Source: Halobacillus sp. A1 (GTDB lineage: Bacteria > Bacillota > Bacilli > Bacillales > Halobacillaceae). From it: a DNA stretch of 64,000 bases. Every line of letters begins with the position of its first letter. Position 1 is the first letter of the stretch. The notes below the pieces were generated by a model, which was not told the DNA's origin, searched no databases, and was given only the letters and a program-made list of their open reading frames with translations. Location of the stretch: the NCBI RefSeq assembly GCF_024189295.1, contig NZ_JAIZEN010000009.1, positions 1 through 64,000 on the forward strand, read 5' to 3'. Below, piece by piece: positions 28,724-38,633 of the stretch. Position numbers and translations under genes: made by a program.

Positions 28724-29938
28724 TCAAACAAGTAAACATTCATTCTCGTACATAAATGAATAATTCAAATCGATAAATAGAAAATGTTGTTCTGTTAGTG
28801 GAAAGCTGAAAGTCCGGATCAAATCTTTCGTTTCAATATCAGAATAGATATCAGATAAAATGCCTTTCTTCCACGTTTTCATTTGCATAACATTTTCTAA
28901 GAAATAAGGACGAAACGCCCAATTTGATCCCTTCTTGGATGTTTCAACGATCCATTTTTCTTCCTGTTTACGAAAGTTTGATGAAACCTGCTGTCCATCA
29001 CTGTTACAAACAAACATACGAAAGCTCTCTTTATCGAATTGACCTTTCACTAGATCAATGAAGGCGTCTACTTTCTTCGGCCCTTCCCATTTTGTAAGCA
29101 AGGTTTTCACTTTTAGTTCCCAGGCTAAATTCAGATTGAGTCTTTGTTCAATAAGCGATTTCTCCCGTTGAATATAAGCCCCTACTTTATTAACTATATT
29201 TAAAGAAATGGATTCCTTCGTTAACAGCTGGAAGTTTGGGCGCGACAGATAGAATCCTTGATAGTACCTGCCTCCATGCTTCCAGGCAAAGTAAAGCTGA
29301 AAATCATCTTCAATATTTTCAAAAAGTAAAGCAGCTCCTATACGATGTGCAAGCATAGATAAGGAATACATAATATCATAAAAGCCTTCTGAATTATGAT
29401 TTCTTATCGATTTCGTATCAATTTTTAATATGTGTGGTTCAAGCTGTCGAATTCGATCTATATTAGAGCTTTTTGCTCCTACATGATCAATGGCGATTTG
29501 AAGTCCAAATGTCTTATAGTAGAGCAATAGATGACTCAATTCTTCAAAGTCTTCATCAAAGTCGTGTTCAGTCACTTCAATCACAACCTTGCTCATGGCG
29601 AAGCCTCTTTTCTCAAAGGATATTAAAGTGTCTAATAAGTCTTCTCCATTATTCACCATTAATTGTTTGGCATTTCGATTAATAAACAAATAACCATCGT
29701 TATCCGCAGCCAGCATTTCTTCTAATGCCATATTCAATAAATGCTGGTCGACTTCCACTTTAAACTCTTCAGGAACATCATCATCATGGAAGAAACCACC
29801 TAAACTTTCCCATTCACCCTCTGTTTGAAACCTTCCCAAAACTTCATAACCTGCCACGTCATGTTTAATTGCGCTAATGACCGGTTGATATATGGGTTTT
29901 ACCTTATGTAAATTACCTACGATATCTAGTGGATCCAT
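28724..29938 (-). CDS. ykuI: EAL domain protein with YkuI C-terminal domain
   Basis: 404 residues: N-terminal EAL domain (about 1-245) and a PAS-like YkuI_C domain. EAL-type residues: YEVLGR, FINRN, EVTEH, KIDT, FENIED and YYQGFY. The usual DDFG is IDHVG, so the second metal-site aspartate is missing; YkuI of B. subtilis is also degenerate here, as I recall, and binds c-di-GMP. Probably a c-di-GMP sensor rather than an active phosphodiesterase. Ribosome binding site GAGGAGGG. Confidence 0.9.
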   Translation of the reverse strand: MDPLDIVGNLHKVKPIYQPVISAIKHDVAGYEVLGRFQTEGEWESLGGFFHDDDVPEEFKVEVDQHLLNMALEEMLAADNDGYLFINRNAKQLMVNNGEDLLDTLISFEKRGFAMSKVVIEVTEHDFDEDFEELSHLLLYYKTFGLQIAIDHVGAKSSNIDRIRQLEPHILKIDTKSIRNHNSEGFYDIMYSLSMLAHRIGAALLFENIEDDFQLYFAWKHGGRYYQGFYLSRPNFQLLTKESISLNIVNKVGAYIQREKSLIEQRLNLNLAWELKVKTLLTKWEGPKKVDAFIDLVKGQFDKESFRMFVCNSDGQQVSSNFRKQEEKWIVETSKKGSNWAFRPYFLENVMQMKTWKKGILSDIYSDIETKDLIRTFSFPLTEQHFLFIDLNYSFMYENECLLV

Positions 29939-30007
29939 AATTCCCCCTCCTCATTACTAAGTTAATTTTTATTCTCTGTGAGGTGCACTAGTTAATGCCG
30001 TAGAAAA

Positions 30008-30045
30008 ATCCGAATATATTCATTATATATCCGGACTTCTAATGT
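30008..30045 (-). terminator. terminator-like hairpin between rpsN2 and ykuI
   Basis: TCCGGATATAT pairs with ATATATTCGGA (G-U allowed), followed on the minus strand by TTTTTC. It could end rpsN2 transcripts or attenuate ykuI. The rest of 29939-30263 shows only a weak GTAAC/GTTAC hairpin at about 30205-30228. Confidence 0.5.
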
Positions 30046-30263
30046 TGTCATTTGATATTTAATTTAAATTAGTTTTCTACGAATGATAATTTAGATACTC
30101 ATTGTTCAGTTACGAAACTGGGAAGATCGTCATGCAAACAGTGCTCATATCATTTACAATAACGGCGATTTTTCGGTTTCTCCTTATTGTTTTACGTGCC
30201 CCCAGTAACCGCTTAGTACAGTTACGGGTATTTTTGTTTTCATTTAGAATCCTCTCTTATTAA

Positions 30264-30533
30264 TCACCAGCTGGATTTTTTCACACCTGGTATTTGACCT
30301 TTGTGGGCGTATTCTCTAAAAGCAATACGTGACATGTTAAATTTCCTCATATAACCTCTTGGACGCCCAGTAATTTCGCAGCGACCTGTCAATCGAGTTG
30401 GGGAAGAATCTCTCGGAAGTTTCCTGAGTGCTTCATAATCACCTTTTGCTTTTAACTCTTTTCGGAGTTCTGCATATTCATCCACCATTTTTTGACGTTT
30501 CTTTTCTTTTGCGATTTTGGATTTTTTGGCCAT
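30264..30533 (-). CDS. rpsN2: 30S ribosomal protein S14, zinc-free paralogue
   Basis: 89 residues, the longer S14 form: [20 protein letters not shown], then [20 protein letters not shown] and [17 protein letters not shown]. It lacks the CxxC pairs of the zinc-binding S14, so it can replace that protein when zinc is scarce, like B. subtilis YhzA. A near-consensus Zur box lies upstream. Start chosen by AGGAGG nine bases upstream. Confidence 0.93.
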   Translation of the reverse strand: MAKKSKIAKEKKRQKMVDEYAELRKELKAKGDYEALRKLPRDSSPTRLTGRCEITGRPRGYMRKFNMSRIAFREYAHKGQIPGVKKSSW

Positions 30534-30613
30534 CCATCGACGCCTCCTCAATTTATAATTGCATTTTTCTCTCACCTTTACTTTTAATTTATTAATTACG
30601 CATCTAAATCAAT

Positions 30614-30634
30614 GAATAGTAATGGTTACGATTT
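30614..30634 (-). promoter_or_regulatory. Zur box of rpsN2
   Basis: AAATCGTAACCATTACTATT and one more base match 17 of the 20 fixed positions of the Bacillus Zur consensus AAATCGTAATNATTACGATT(T). It is 81 bases before the start codon, so it should repress rpsN2 in zinc-replete cells. Confidence 0.8.
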
Positions 30635-30682
30635 AATTATTGTAAAACAGCTTATAATTTTTGTAAACCACCAATAGTAAAA

Positions 30683-30721
30683 AACAAAAGAAGGAGCTGT
30701 GAGGTAAGCTCCTTCTTTTGT
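30683..30721 (-). terminator. terminator of the RNase H-like gene
   Basis: ACAAAAGAAGGAGCT pairs with AGCTCCTTCTTTTGT; TTTTTTAC follows on the minus strand. Confidence 0.88.
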
Positions 30722-30726
30722 TTGCT

Positions 30727-31383
30727 TTATTTTATTTCGCTGGTACTCGTTATCTCTATCCCCTTTAAAGCTTGAGATGCCAACCTGTCCGCTTCCCGGT
30801 TTTCTTTTCTAGAGATGAGCGCATACTCAGGTTTAATACCCATATTATCCATTTTATTTTCAATTCGGTCCGCCCATTTTGTCAATTCTTCTTCTAAGCA
30901 AGGCCATTCACCCTTTAGCTGGTTAATGACCACTTGAGAATCTCCTACAAATTTAACCCTTAAATGATGGACACCCAGCAAATCCAGTTCAAGTAATGAA
31001 AGGTGAAGTGCCGCGTATTCCGCTTCGTTGTTCGTATTCAATTCATCGACTAAAGCATTCTTTCTGAGTCGGAAATTTTGTTTGTTTTGTTCATAATAGA
31101 CCGCACAGCCTAAACCTGACTGTTTAGTATTTAAATCGAATCCGCCGTCAAAATATACGACTACGTTGTGAGGTTCTGTTTCTATTCCTTTCATATATTG
31201 CTTTAATTCCTTTAAGTTCCACGTACGGTCTAGATCGTCCACAAATATTAAATTTTTTAATCGACCCGTTCTATCAAGATCTTCTGCGATTAAAATGCCT
31301 AGTCGCGCACTCATTTCTTCAGAATGAAAGGTTGTTTCTATTCCTTTTGGCTTTTTATAAGTCCATTCGATTCTAACATTCAT
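30727..31383 (-). CDS. RNase H family (reverse-transcriptase-like) protein
   Basis: 218 residues: an N-terminal about 70-residue region, then an RNase HI fold with the four acidic active-site residues visible in VYFDGGF, NNEAEYAAL, FVGDSQVV and NREADRLA. Like B. subtilis YpeP/YpdQ. May cleave RNA in RNA-DNA hybrids; the presence of all four residues argues for activity. Confidence 0.85.
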   Translation of the reverse strand: MNVRIEWTYKKPKGIETTFHSEEMSARLGILIAEDLDRTGRLKNLIFVDDLDRTWNLKELKQYMKGIETEPHNVVVYFDGGFDLNTKQSGLGCAVYYEQNKQNFRLRKNALVDELNTNNEAEYAALHLSLLELDLLGVHHLRVKFVGDSQVVINQLKGEWPCLEEELTKWADRIENKMDNMGIKPEYALISRKENREADRLASQALKGIEITSTSEIK

Positions 31384-31485
31384 TTAAAACCCACCTTTAG
31401 GGTATGTAATTAATTTTTGGAGTTCCTTTCCCATTTTACCCTAAAAGACTCGCCTATATTAATTATTTCCATGCTTAAGCAGAAC

Positions 31486-32217
31486 TTAGCGGAACCATTC
31501 TACTAGCCCGATCATACTTAATAGCCCTAATAGAAAGGAGAAAGTGGCTACTCTTTCGTAACCATGACCATGGGTTTCTGGAATAAGTTCTTTATAAACG
31601 ATAAAAAGCATAGCTCCTGCTGCAAATGCGAGCCCATAAGGAACGAGGAACAGCGCCATATTAACTAATTTATATCCTATGAAACTTGCTATGAACTCTA
31701 TAAAACCAGTCAATAAAGCCAAGCTTAAGGCAAAATAACGATTAACTTTCTGATTAATAAGAAATAGTGCGACGAGAAATCCTTCAGGCGCATTTTGTAA
31801 TCCTATAGATAGTGCAACAACTGCCCCAAGGTGTTCGGTCTCACTTGCAAAGCTGGCTCCCACCGACAGCCCCTCGGGAATATTATGCAAGGTCATTGCA
31901 ATAACCATCATGAAAGATTGATAAGGAAGAAGTACTTGAAGTCGATCATGTTGTACATCAACATGTGGAATAAACTGCTCTAGCAAGTTTAAAAGCAGTG
32001 CACCTGCCAATACTCCAATGCACAGCACATAGAGGTTCGTTAATTTCAAAGAGGCGGGAATCAAGCCGTATGTAGAGGCCGCCACCATAATCCCAGCAGT
32101 ATAAGCGAGAATCATATCCATTTGGCGATGCGAAATGCTGCGAATTAACAAAACCGGGAGCGCCCCCAGTCCTGTGGTCAGTGCACACAAAATCATAAAT
32201 AAAACATTAGAATCCAT
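31486..32217 (-). CDS. ZIP family metal transporter
   Basis: 243 residues with about eight membrane helices. Metal-path motifs HNIPEGLSVG (helix 4) and LQNAPEGFLV (helix 5) are those of ZIP divalent-cation importers (zinc, iron or manganese). Start set by AGGAGG; the in-frame extension to 32280 is rejected. The S14/Zur gene lies 1 kb downstream, but I see no Zur box here. Confidence 0.88.
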   Translation of the reverse strand: MDSNVLFMILCALTTGLGALPVLLIRSISHRQMDMILAYTAGIMVAASTYGLIPASLKLTNLYVLCIGVLAGALLLNLLEQFIPHVDVQHDRLQVLLPYQSFMMVIAMTLHNIPEGLSVGASFASETEHLGAVVALSIGLQNAPEGFLVALFLINQKVNRYFALSLALLTGFIEFIASFIGYKLVNMALFLVPYGLAFAAGAMLFIVYKELIPETHGHGYERVATFSFLLGLLSMIGLVEWFR

Positions 32218-32414
32218 AGAAATCCTCCTGAAGAAGTAAAGGGATAGAAGCCCTGTCCTCTTCAATATATGTACCTCCATGGATATTGAGAAGTTATAAT
32301 AGTACTCGCATTTTTAAAATTAATAGAAAACTCTAACATAAGGGTTCAGGGTTGTCTACAGATACTAAATCGATTAATATAGGAATAGCGAATTTTTTTA
32401 CGAGGAGCGTATTT

Positions 32415-33500
32415 ATGAAACGATCCATCTACGGATTGACATTTGAACAACTGACGAACTGGCTTACGGAACATGGAGAGAAAAAGTTTCGATCTAAGCA
32501 GGTGTGGGATTGGCTTTACCAAAAACGTATCACAGCATTTTCTGATATGAAAAACGTGAACCAGTCTTGTATTGACGTGTTAGAAGAACATTTTACAATT
32601 GAATCTTTATCAGAAGAAATAAAGCAGGAGTCTAAAGACGGTACAGTAAAATTCCTTTTTAAATTACATGACGGGAACGTAATTGAAACTGTTCTGATGC
32701 GTTTCAACTATGGCCTCTCCGTCTGTGTAACGACTCAGGTCGGATGTAACATCGGCTGTTCATTCTGCGCAAGCGGTGTGCTGCGTAAAAACCGTGATTT
32801 ATCAAGTGGAGAAATCGTAGAACAGATCATGCAGGTGCAGCAGCATCTGGATCAGCAGGGAAATGATGAGCGTGTCAGCCACATTGTAGTCATGGGAATT
32901 GGAGAACCATTCGATAACTATGAAAATCTTATAGACTTTTTGAAAGTGGTTAATGACAATAAAGGATTGTCGATCGGTGCCCGTCATATTACTGTTTCAA
33001 CCAGTGGAATCGCACCTAAGATGTACGAGTTTGCGGATGAAGGTATCCAGATTAATTTAGCCCTGTCCATTCACGCGCCAAACAACGAACTGCGTACGAA
33101 GATCATGAAAATCAATAAGGCTTATCCTTTAGAAAAATTGATGCCGGCTATAGATTATTATTTAGAAAAGACGAATAGGCGGATCACCTTTGAATATATT
33201 CTTTTAAAAGATGTGAATGATCATAAAAAAGAAGCTGAGCAGCTTGCGGACTTGCTGAAAAATAAGCGGCACTTATCCTATGTGAACTTAATACCGTACA
33301 ACCCAGTTGCAGACAACCCTTATGAACGAAGTGAAAAAGAAGCGATTCTTACGTTCTATCAGACACTGATGGATCGTGGGATCAAGTGCGGTGTAAGGAC
33401 CGAACATGGTACGGATATCGACGCAGCGTGCGGTCAGCTGAGAAGTAAACAGATTGAAAAAGAAAAAGCTCAAAAGAAGAAAAAAGTTCAAACCAATTAA
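32415..33500 (+). CDS. rlmN: RlmN-type 23S rRNA/tRNA adenine C2-methyltransferase
   Basis: Radical SAM enzyme that methylates A2503 of 23S rRNA (and A37 of some tRNAs). CxxxCxxC at C111-C115-C118 ([14 protein letters not shown]), GIGEPFDNY and the methyl-carrying cysteine C339 in [10 protein letters not shown]. 361 residues. The [12 protein letters not shown] stretch resembles the streptococcal RlmN more than the CASTLGG form of B. subtilis YloN, so a second copy may exist elsewhere. Start by GAGGAG. Confidence 0.9.
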   Translation: MKRSIYGLTFEQLTNWLTEHGEKKFRSKQVWDWLYQKRITAFSDMKNVNQSCIDVLEEHFTIESLSEEIKQESKDGTVKFLFKLHDGNVIETVLMRFNYGLSVCVTTQVGCNIGCSFCASGVLRKNRDLSSGEIVEQIMQVQQHLDQQGNDERVSHIVVMGIGEPFDNYENLIDFLKVVNDNKGLSIGARHITVSTSGIAPKMYEFADEGIQINLALSIHAPNNELRTKIMKINKAYPLEKLMPAIDYYLEKTNRRITFEYILLKDVNDHKKEAEQLADLLKNKRHLSYVNLIPYNPVADNPYERSEKEAILTFYQTLMDRGIKCGVRTEHGTDIDAACGQLRSKQIEKEKAQKKKKVQTN

Positions 33501-33533
33501 AAAGCATGAGGCTTTATGCCTCATGCTTTTTTG
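33500..33533 (+). terminator. terminator of rlmN
   Basis: AAAGCATGAGGC pairs with GCCTCATGCTTT, then T run. Confidence 0.92.
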
Positions 33534-33556
33534 GATGAGATTGTTTTATATTGTGT

Positions 33557-34093
33557 CTATCTGTTCTTTTCCATGTGCCGTCGAATCAGGCGAATTTGAC
33601 CTCTATGATTAATTTCATCCTCGAATACATGAAACCATCGGAAGTAGTTATTTGCTTCATGATCCTGGCCAAAAGGTGAGACTTCATCCAGCCAACTGTC
33701 ATCCTTTCCTGTAAACAACTCCATTGTTCGGGCTCTCGCATGAGACAATTGCTCTATGTAAAACGACAGGTCGCGGTTACAGATGATCTGATGAGCTTTT
33801 TCACCCAGCTCCAATCCTACACCAAGTTTCTCAAATTCTGTTTCTGTCGGATTACGGTCTTCAAAAGTCACGATTTGATATACCTCTTCAACGCACGCCA
33901 TGTGGTACAGAAGGCACCCAATTGAGTTTCCTTGACCACCTATACGATAATCAAGTTCTTCAGATGTAAGTCCCTGTGCCGCTTCTAATGTAGTGATACG
34001 AACGTAATGCATCATGGATAGTAACCTTCCAATAGAAGGAGCATAGCCTGCGGTCTCTTCAACCATGTATCTTTTTTCATCCAGGGTTTCCAT
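33557..34093 (-). CDS. DinB family protein
   Basis: 178-residue four-helix DinB/YfiT-like protein. Metal-ligand histidines likely in CLLYHMACVEE and in WFHVFEDEINHRGQ. Members are often thiol-dependent transferases or of unknown role. Start at the ATG seven bases after GAGGTG. Confidence 0.82.
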   Translation of the reverse strand: METLDEKRYMVEETAGYAPSIGRLLSMMHYVRITTLEAAQGLTSEELDYRIGGQGNSIGCLLYHMACVEEVYQIVTFEDRNPTETEFEKLGVGLELGEKAHQIICNRDLSFYIEQLSHARARTMELFTGKDDSWLDEVSPFGQDHEANNYFRWFHVFEDEINHRGQIRLIRRHMEKNR

Positions 34094-34201
34094 ATTCATC
34101 ACCTCAAAAATTCACTTAATTATTAAATTCGGCAAACCTGATGGAAATCCTTTAATTTTATTGTTAGTCCTCTATCATGATGGAAAAATGTTGTCTTATA
34201 A

Positions 34202-34241
34202 GATGAAGCGGCCTTATTTTCTATGATAAGGCCGCTTCATC
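34202..34241 (-). terminator. terminator of the 100-residue protein gene
   Basis: GATGAAGCGGCCTTAT pairs with ATAAGGCCGCTTCATC. The gene's stop codon lies in the first arm. T richness after the stem is modest. Confidence 0.65.
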
Positions 34242-34542
34242 AATGTTTACTATTTATTTTAAATTGTGTGGAATTTTCCATTGCAAATCGAATGATCTTA
34301 TTGTAATTTTGCGGATCAAATTCTTTTTTAGAAGGGATGTACAGCTTTGCTGTCCCTTCATCGAGAATTTTTATTCTCTCTCCTCCTCGAACATATAAGA
34401 TGACGTATAAGAAAGGGTCTATCATTTCGTGTTTTGCCAAGAATTCCCCAGAAAAATCTCCAGTGAGTAACAAACGGTCTTCTACCTGCTTCAAGGACAA
34501 CTGACTATAAAACTTAAGGTTCGTAACTTCTATTAAAGACAA
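34240..34542 (-). CDS. hypothetical protein, 100 residues
   Basis: Not recognised. Mixed alpha/beta, soluble, basic C-terminus; DPFLYVILYVRGGERIKILD suggests a beta sheet. TTG start with AAAGGAGTG upstream. Stands alone. Confidence 0.65.
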   Translation of the reverse strand: MSLIEVTNLKFYSQLSLKQVEDRLLLTGDFSGEFLAKHEMIDPFLYVILYVRGGERIKILDEGTAKLYIPSKKEFDPQNYNKIIRFAMENSTQFKINSKH

Positions 34543-34830
34543 GTTATTACACTCCTTTATAATCTTTCACACAGTCATGAATCGTTAACCACTTAAGATA
34601 TTACTCTTTCTTCGTCTTATATATTCCCTCTACCCATTAAAGCTGCGTAAATTTTTATAAAGAGTATCATAAATTAAGGGTTGAAAGTAACTTTTCTATG
34701 TAAGTTATGAAAAAACGACAATAAATTTAACATTTTCGTCACCGTTCTAGTCGTTTTCATAATGAAATTGAAAGTTATTTTCTATATACTAGATTGGGAA
34801 CATTCTTATAAATGAGATGGGGTTATTATT

Positions 34831-35361
34831 TTGCAAATAAATAAGGATTTCAACTATGTGCCCTGGGTTGTTGGACTATCAATCGCCATCAATGCCATCG
34901 TCGTAGCATTGTTATTCGTTCCTGAAATAGGCAGTGGAACGAGCTTCGACATCACAGTGCTGCCTTTAATGAATGCGATATTCAACTCATTCACCTTCGT
35001 GTTTTTATCAGCTGCTCTATTCATGATCATAAAGAAAAATATAACCTGGCATAAACGGTTCATATTCGCAGCTTTTACGACAACAGCTTTGTTTCTTATT
35101 TCTTATCTGACCTACCATTCTATGTCCACCTCAACTTCTTATGGTGGAGAAGGAATTATGCAGACTATTTATTATTTTATATTGATTACACATATCTTTC
35201 TTGCGGCAGCTATCGTACCTTTAGCTCTGTTGACTTTATTCCGCGGCTTAGCAATGAAAGTGGACAAACACCGTAAGATCGCGCGCTGGACCATGCCTAT
35301 TTGGTTATATGTTAGCCTGACCGGTGTCATCGTCTACCTGATGATCTCACCATATTACTAA
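34831..35361 (+). CDS. yozB: DUF420 membrane protein (YozB-like)
   Basis: 176 residues, five helices, with the conserved WHKRFIFAA and KHRKIARWTMPIWLYVSLTGVI typical of DUF420. These proteins are related to heme-copper oxidase assembly (CtaM), so a role in respiratory oxidase maturation is plausible. TTG start with a GGGG-type ribosome binding site. A MITE-like repeat follows the gene. Confidence 0.82.
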   Translation: MQINKDFNYVPWVVGLSIAINAIVVALLFVPEIGSGTSFDITVLPLMNAIFNSFTFVFLSAALFMIIKKNITWHKRFIFAAFTTTALFLISYLTYHSMSTSTSYGGEGIMQTIYYFILITHIFLAAAIVPLALLTLFRGLAMKVDKHRKIARWTMPIWLYVSLTGVIVYLMISPYY

Positions 35362-35370
35362 TCACCAAGA

Positions 35371-35530
35371 CCCGGCTAAATTTCTGCGATGATATTCATA
35401 TAAGTTCTTATTCATAAAGTAGTTGTTTTGAGACATTTTCGTAGTTTAGAGGCTGCAGGAAAAGCAGAAATTATAATGCAAGCATGGGTGTCATATTGCA
35501 TAAAATTCAACAACAAGGTTTAATATAGCT
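35371..35530. mobile_element. short MITE-like repeat, copy 5
   Basis: About 160 bases: left end CGGCTAAATTTCTGCGATGA then TATTCATATAAG; right end ATTCAACAACAAGG then TTTAATATAGCT. Matches ends of the other copies; no coding content. Confidence 0.55.
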
Positions 35531-35538
35531 TTTAAAGA

Positions 35539-35585
35539 AAGAGTCCGTTCCTTATCTTTTCAAATAGGGAACGGACTCTTTTCTT
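35539..35585. terminator. bidirectional terminator
   Basis: AAGAGTCCGTTCC pairs with GGAACGGACTCTT; T-rich on both sides. Ends the MFS gene on the minus strand and possibly yozB. Confidence 0.82.
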
Positions 35586-35597
35586 ATGGCTGTGAAA

Positions 35598-36806
35598 TTA
35601 AGTTTGTGCTAATTGGCTTTTTTTGGTTAATGTGAAAAAGGTGATTGCACCTATAAGAGATGTTACGAACAATACAGCGCCCATAGGAACAGCGGTCGTC
35701 TCATCTATACCAACAAGCGGAGAAACCATCGATCCAAATAATAAGGGAAGCATACCGAGGACAGCACTGGCGCTCCCTGCACGATGCCCCTGTTTGTCCA
35801 TTGCAAGAGTAAAGGTACTTGTAAGAATCATTCCCATCGAAGTCATGTAAATGAAAATAGGAATGACAATGGAAGCAAGCGGGCCTTCAATGATCGTCAT
35901 AACAAGAAGTACCGATGTTGCGCTGACAGCCGTAATGACTGCCAGTCGCAGCAAACTCCTTTCATGGATAATGCCGCCAAACCTTCCGATAATAAAACTG
36001 CCTGATATGATAGCCAGTCCATTAATCCCAAACAGAATACTGAACACTTGAGGCGATACGTCATAGATCCCCTGATATACGAATGGAGTACCTGAAACGT
36101 AAGCAAAGCTTCCTCCATGGATAAATCCTATAGTGAGTGCATACCCGATAAAGGAACGATCTTTCAATAAATTCCCGATTGTTTTAATAGAGTGCTTGAC
36201 GGTGCTTGGAATCCGCTTCTCAGGCGGCAGAGATTCTTTTAGTCTCACAGCCACTGTCAACACTATTATCAGTCCGAGAATTGCCAAGGAATAGAAAATC
36301 GTATGCCAGGTGGCAAATGGAAGCAGTAGAATTGCTCCCCCTGTCATAGGAGCGATCATAGGTGCCGTAGCGTTTATAACCATCAATAGGGCAAAAAACT
36401 TCGTAAGCTCTCTTCCACTGAACACGTCTCTTACTACAGCGCGAGACAACACGATACCTGCTGACGCTGTAAAACCTTGTAAAAATCGAGCGATAACTAG
36501 AATTGTTATGTTCGGAGCTATAGCGCAAAGAAGAGAAGATAGGGCGAATAAAGAAATAAATAGCAATAATGGCTTTCTTCTCCCCTGTGCATCACTGATT
36601 GGACCTACCACGATTTGGCCGACCGCAAGTCCTATTAAACATGTGGTCAAACTAAGCTGCACGAGCGAAGCCCGGACGCCGAAATCATTAGCGATCTGAG
36701 GGAAGCTAGGTAAATACATATCTATGTTAAGAGGACCAAGTATCCCTAACATTCCGAGAAGCAGAGCCAGTCCGAACCGCTCTTTTCCTGTTGGATTATG
36801 AATCAT
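35598..36806 (-). CDS. Bcr/CflA family MFS drug exporter
   Basis: 402 residues, 12 helices. The start LNIDMYLPSFPQIANDFGV and motif A-like ISDAQGRRKPLL between helices 2 and 3 are typical of Bcr/CflA drug:proton antiporters; RFLQGFTASAGIVLSRAVVRD is the helix-4 signature. Start chosen after GGAAAGGTG; the 24-codon extension is rejected. Substrate unknown. Confidence 0.88.
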   Translation of the reverse strand: MIHNPTGKERFGLALLLGMLGILGPLNIDMYLPSFPQIANDFGVRASLVQLSLTTCLIGLAVGQIVVGPISDAQGRRKPLLLFISLFALSSLLCAIAPNITILVIARFLQGFTASAGIVLSRAVVRDVFSGRELTKFFALLMVINATAPMIAPMTGGAILLLPFATWHTIFYSLAILGLIIVLTVAVRLKESLPPEKRIPSTVKHSIKTIGNLLKDRSFIGYALTIGFIHGGSFAYVSGTPFVYQGIYDVSPQVFSILFGINGLAIISGSFIIGRFGGIIHERSLLRLAVITAVSATSVLLVMTIIEGPLASIVIPIFIYMTSMGMILTSTFTLAMDKQGHRAGSASAVLGMLPLLFGSMVSPLVGIDETTAVPMGAVLFVTSLIGAITFFTLTKKSQLAQT

Positions 36807-37292
36807 CAATCTCAAACACCTTTCCTGAATAACTGAACTTAAAAGTGGCTTTATCCTCCACCGTCTGGGTATCCCCATTTTTTAATACTTTATAACCTAT
36901 TTTTTAATAAGAACAATATAATAATAGACATTAAACATCTATTCTACCAGAAGCCGGTCAATTACTCTGTATTATTTTCAATAAAAAATCTAATTCCCCT
37001 TTTTAGGATAAGAGAAATTAGACAGTCATTGGTGACAATTAGATGGCACGCTCCTATATAGTGTTGATATAATTTCTGCGCTTCGTTTGTATCACTTATT
37101 CCATCTTAAAAACGAGGAACCGCACGTGATTTATTTGAAATATCAACGGTCCCACATTGTCTCTCACATCATTTATAACGGGTATTAGTCAATCATTTAA
37201 ACCCTCTGCTTCAGTAAGGTTTCTCTGCCACATAGCATAGCCGTTCTAAACCTTTTTTTCAGCAAAAACAAACAGCCAGGCGTGAATCCTTA
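36807..37292. other. intergenic region, nothing firm
   Basis: About 490 bases between an MFS gene and a FAD protein gene, both leftward. A weak AATCTAATT/AATTAGA hairpin at about 36988-37021 and MITE-like fragments too degenerate to call. No gene seen. Confidence 0.45.
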
Positions 37293-38633
37293 TTAATTCT
37301 TTTGTCTTAATAGTTTCCCCAAATAAATACCGCTAGCCGCTGCCTGGGACAATGAATGAGTATCTCCTGAACAATCACCAGCTAAATACAACCCTGGTAT
37401 TTCAGTCTCGAATTTCTCATTCGTGTATATTTTTGGCTCATAAAACTTTGCATCCATACCATATAGAAGTGTGTCAGGATGAATAGTTTCTCCCATCAGC
37501 CCTTCTAATGCTTCAAAGAAATGCAGCAAAGTCTCTATGTAAAGCCCGGGGACTTCATCATTCAAATTCCCTGTGTCTCCTTTAAGTGATGGACGGATCA
37601 AGTTATTTTCGATGCATGAGGTGGCTGTATTTTTCTTCAGATCCTCTAATCTTTGCACGACTACCCTTTCCCTTTTATCATTAATTCCTCCGATCACTCT
37701 TTTCGCTTCCTTCATGGCTGCATCATAGGAATGAAAATGACGAGGAGTGAATAACGTGAAGTTCAAATTAGTACTCGGTACTTCTTTTTCGTGTTGGTTT
37801 TGACCATCCGCCATGACGAGGCCGTGCTGATACTTGCGAATGATCCTTCCCTTAGGATTCATGCAGTACGTAGTTGAAGTATAACCGCGGTCTCTGTACT
37901 GTAATTTCGTTTCAAACGTTTCTTTAAGTATGGAGTCGAGCTGATCTCCTTTCATTTCCACTCTCAACCCAAGATCGAGACGCGTTTTTCCAGGGTAGAG
38001 CCCGAGGCTGGCTGTTCGTGAAGCCAGCCATTCACTCCCGCTCATCCCTGTTGCGAGCACTAATTTTTCACTGTGAAAGTTACCTTGATTTGTACCAATA
38101 GTAAAACAATCTTTTTTGATTAATGATTCTACTTGGGCACTAAAGGTAAACGTTATGCGATCTTTAATAGATTCATACATGTTTTGAAAAACTTCCAATG
38201 CAAGATTTGATCCCAGATGGCGGACTTCAGTTGATAGAACTTTTAAGGAATGGGCGGATGCCCTGGCAGCTAATGATTCATTCTTAGTGCTATACAGATC
38301 GACTTGCTCCGCTCCAAAGTAACAAAGAATCTCATCCACTTCCTTCATCAGTTCGCTAACTCTATTTTTGCCGATTTTTTTGCCGAGTTCTCCACCGAAA
38401 TCGTTTGTGTAATTGAATTTCCCTTCTGACATGCCAAGACCTGCAAAGCCTATATATTTACTGCAGCCATCCTCACATTCACATGATTTACCTTCATCCA
38501 GCCCGCATTTTCTTTCGCTTAGTTCTTTTCCCTTATCGATAATATGTATAGAAAGGCCGCTTTCTGTCTGCAGTAGTGTATAAGCTAAAAAAACACTGCT
38601 TACTCCTGCCCCAATGATTGTAATGTCGTACAT
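37293..38633 (-). CDS. FAD-dependent oxidoreductase (COG2509-like)
   Basis: 446 residues: N-terminal dinucleotide fold TIIGAGVSSVFLAYT, a CGLDEGKSCECEDGCSKY cysteine cluster near residues 43-60, and the C-terminal FAD closing motif GLYLAGDCSGDTHSLSQAAASG. Uncharacterised dehydrogenase family; reaction unknown. The cysteine-rich loop may bind metal. Confidence 0.82.
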   Translation of the reverse strand: MYDITIIGAGVSSVFLAYTLLQTESGLSIHIIDKGKELSERKCGLDEGKSCECEDGCSKYIGFAGLGMSEGKFNYTNDFGGELGKKIGKNRVSELMKEVDEILCYFGAEQVDLYSTKNESLAARASAHSLKVLSTEVRHLGSNLALEVFQNMYESIKDRITFTFSAQVESLIKKDCFTIGTNQGNFHSEKLVLATGMSGSEWLASRTASLGLYPGKTRLDLGLRVEMKGDQLDSILKETFETKLQYRDRGYTSTTYCMNPKGRIIRKYQHGLVMADGQNQHEKEVPSTNLNFTLFTPRHFHSYDAAMKEAKRVIGGINDKRERVVVQRLEDLKKNTATSCIENNLIRPSLKGDTGNLNDEVPGLYIETLLHFFEALEGLMGETIHPDTLLYGMDAKFYEPKIYTNEKFETEIPGLYLAGDCSGDTHSLSQAAASGIYLGKLLRQKN

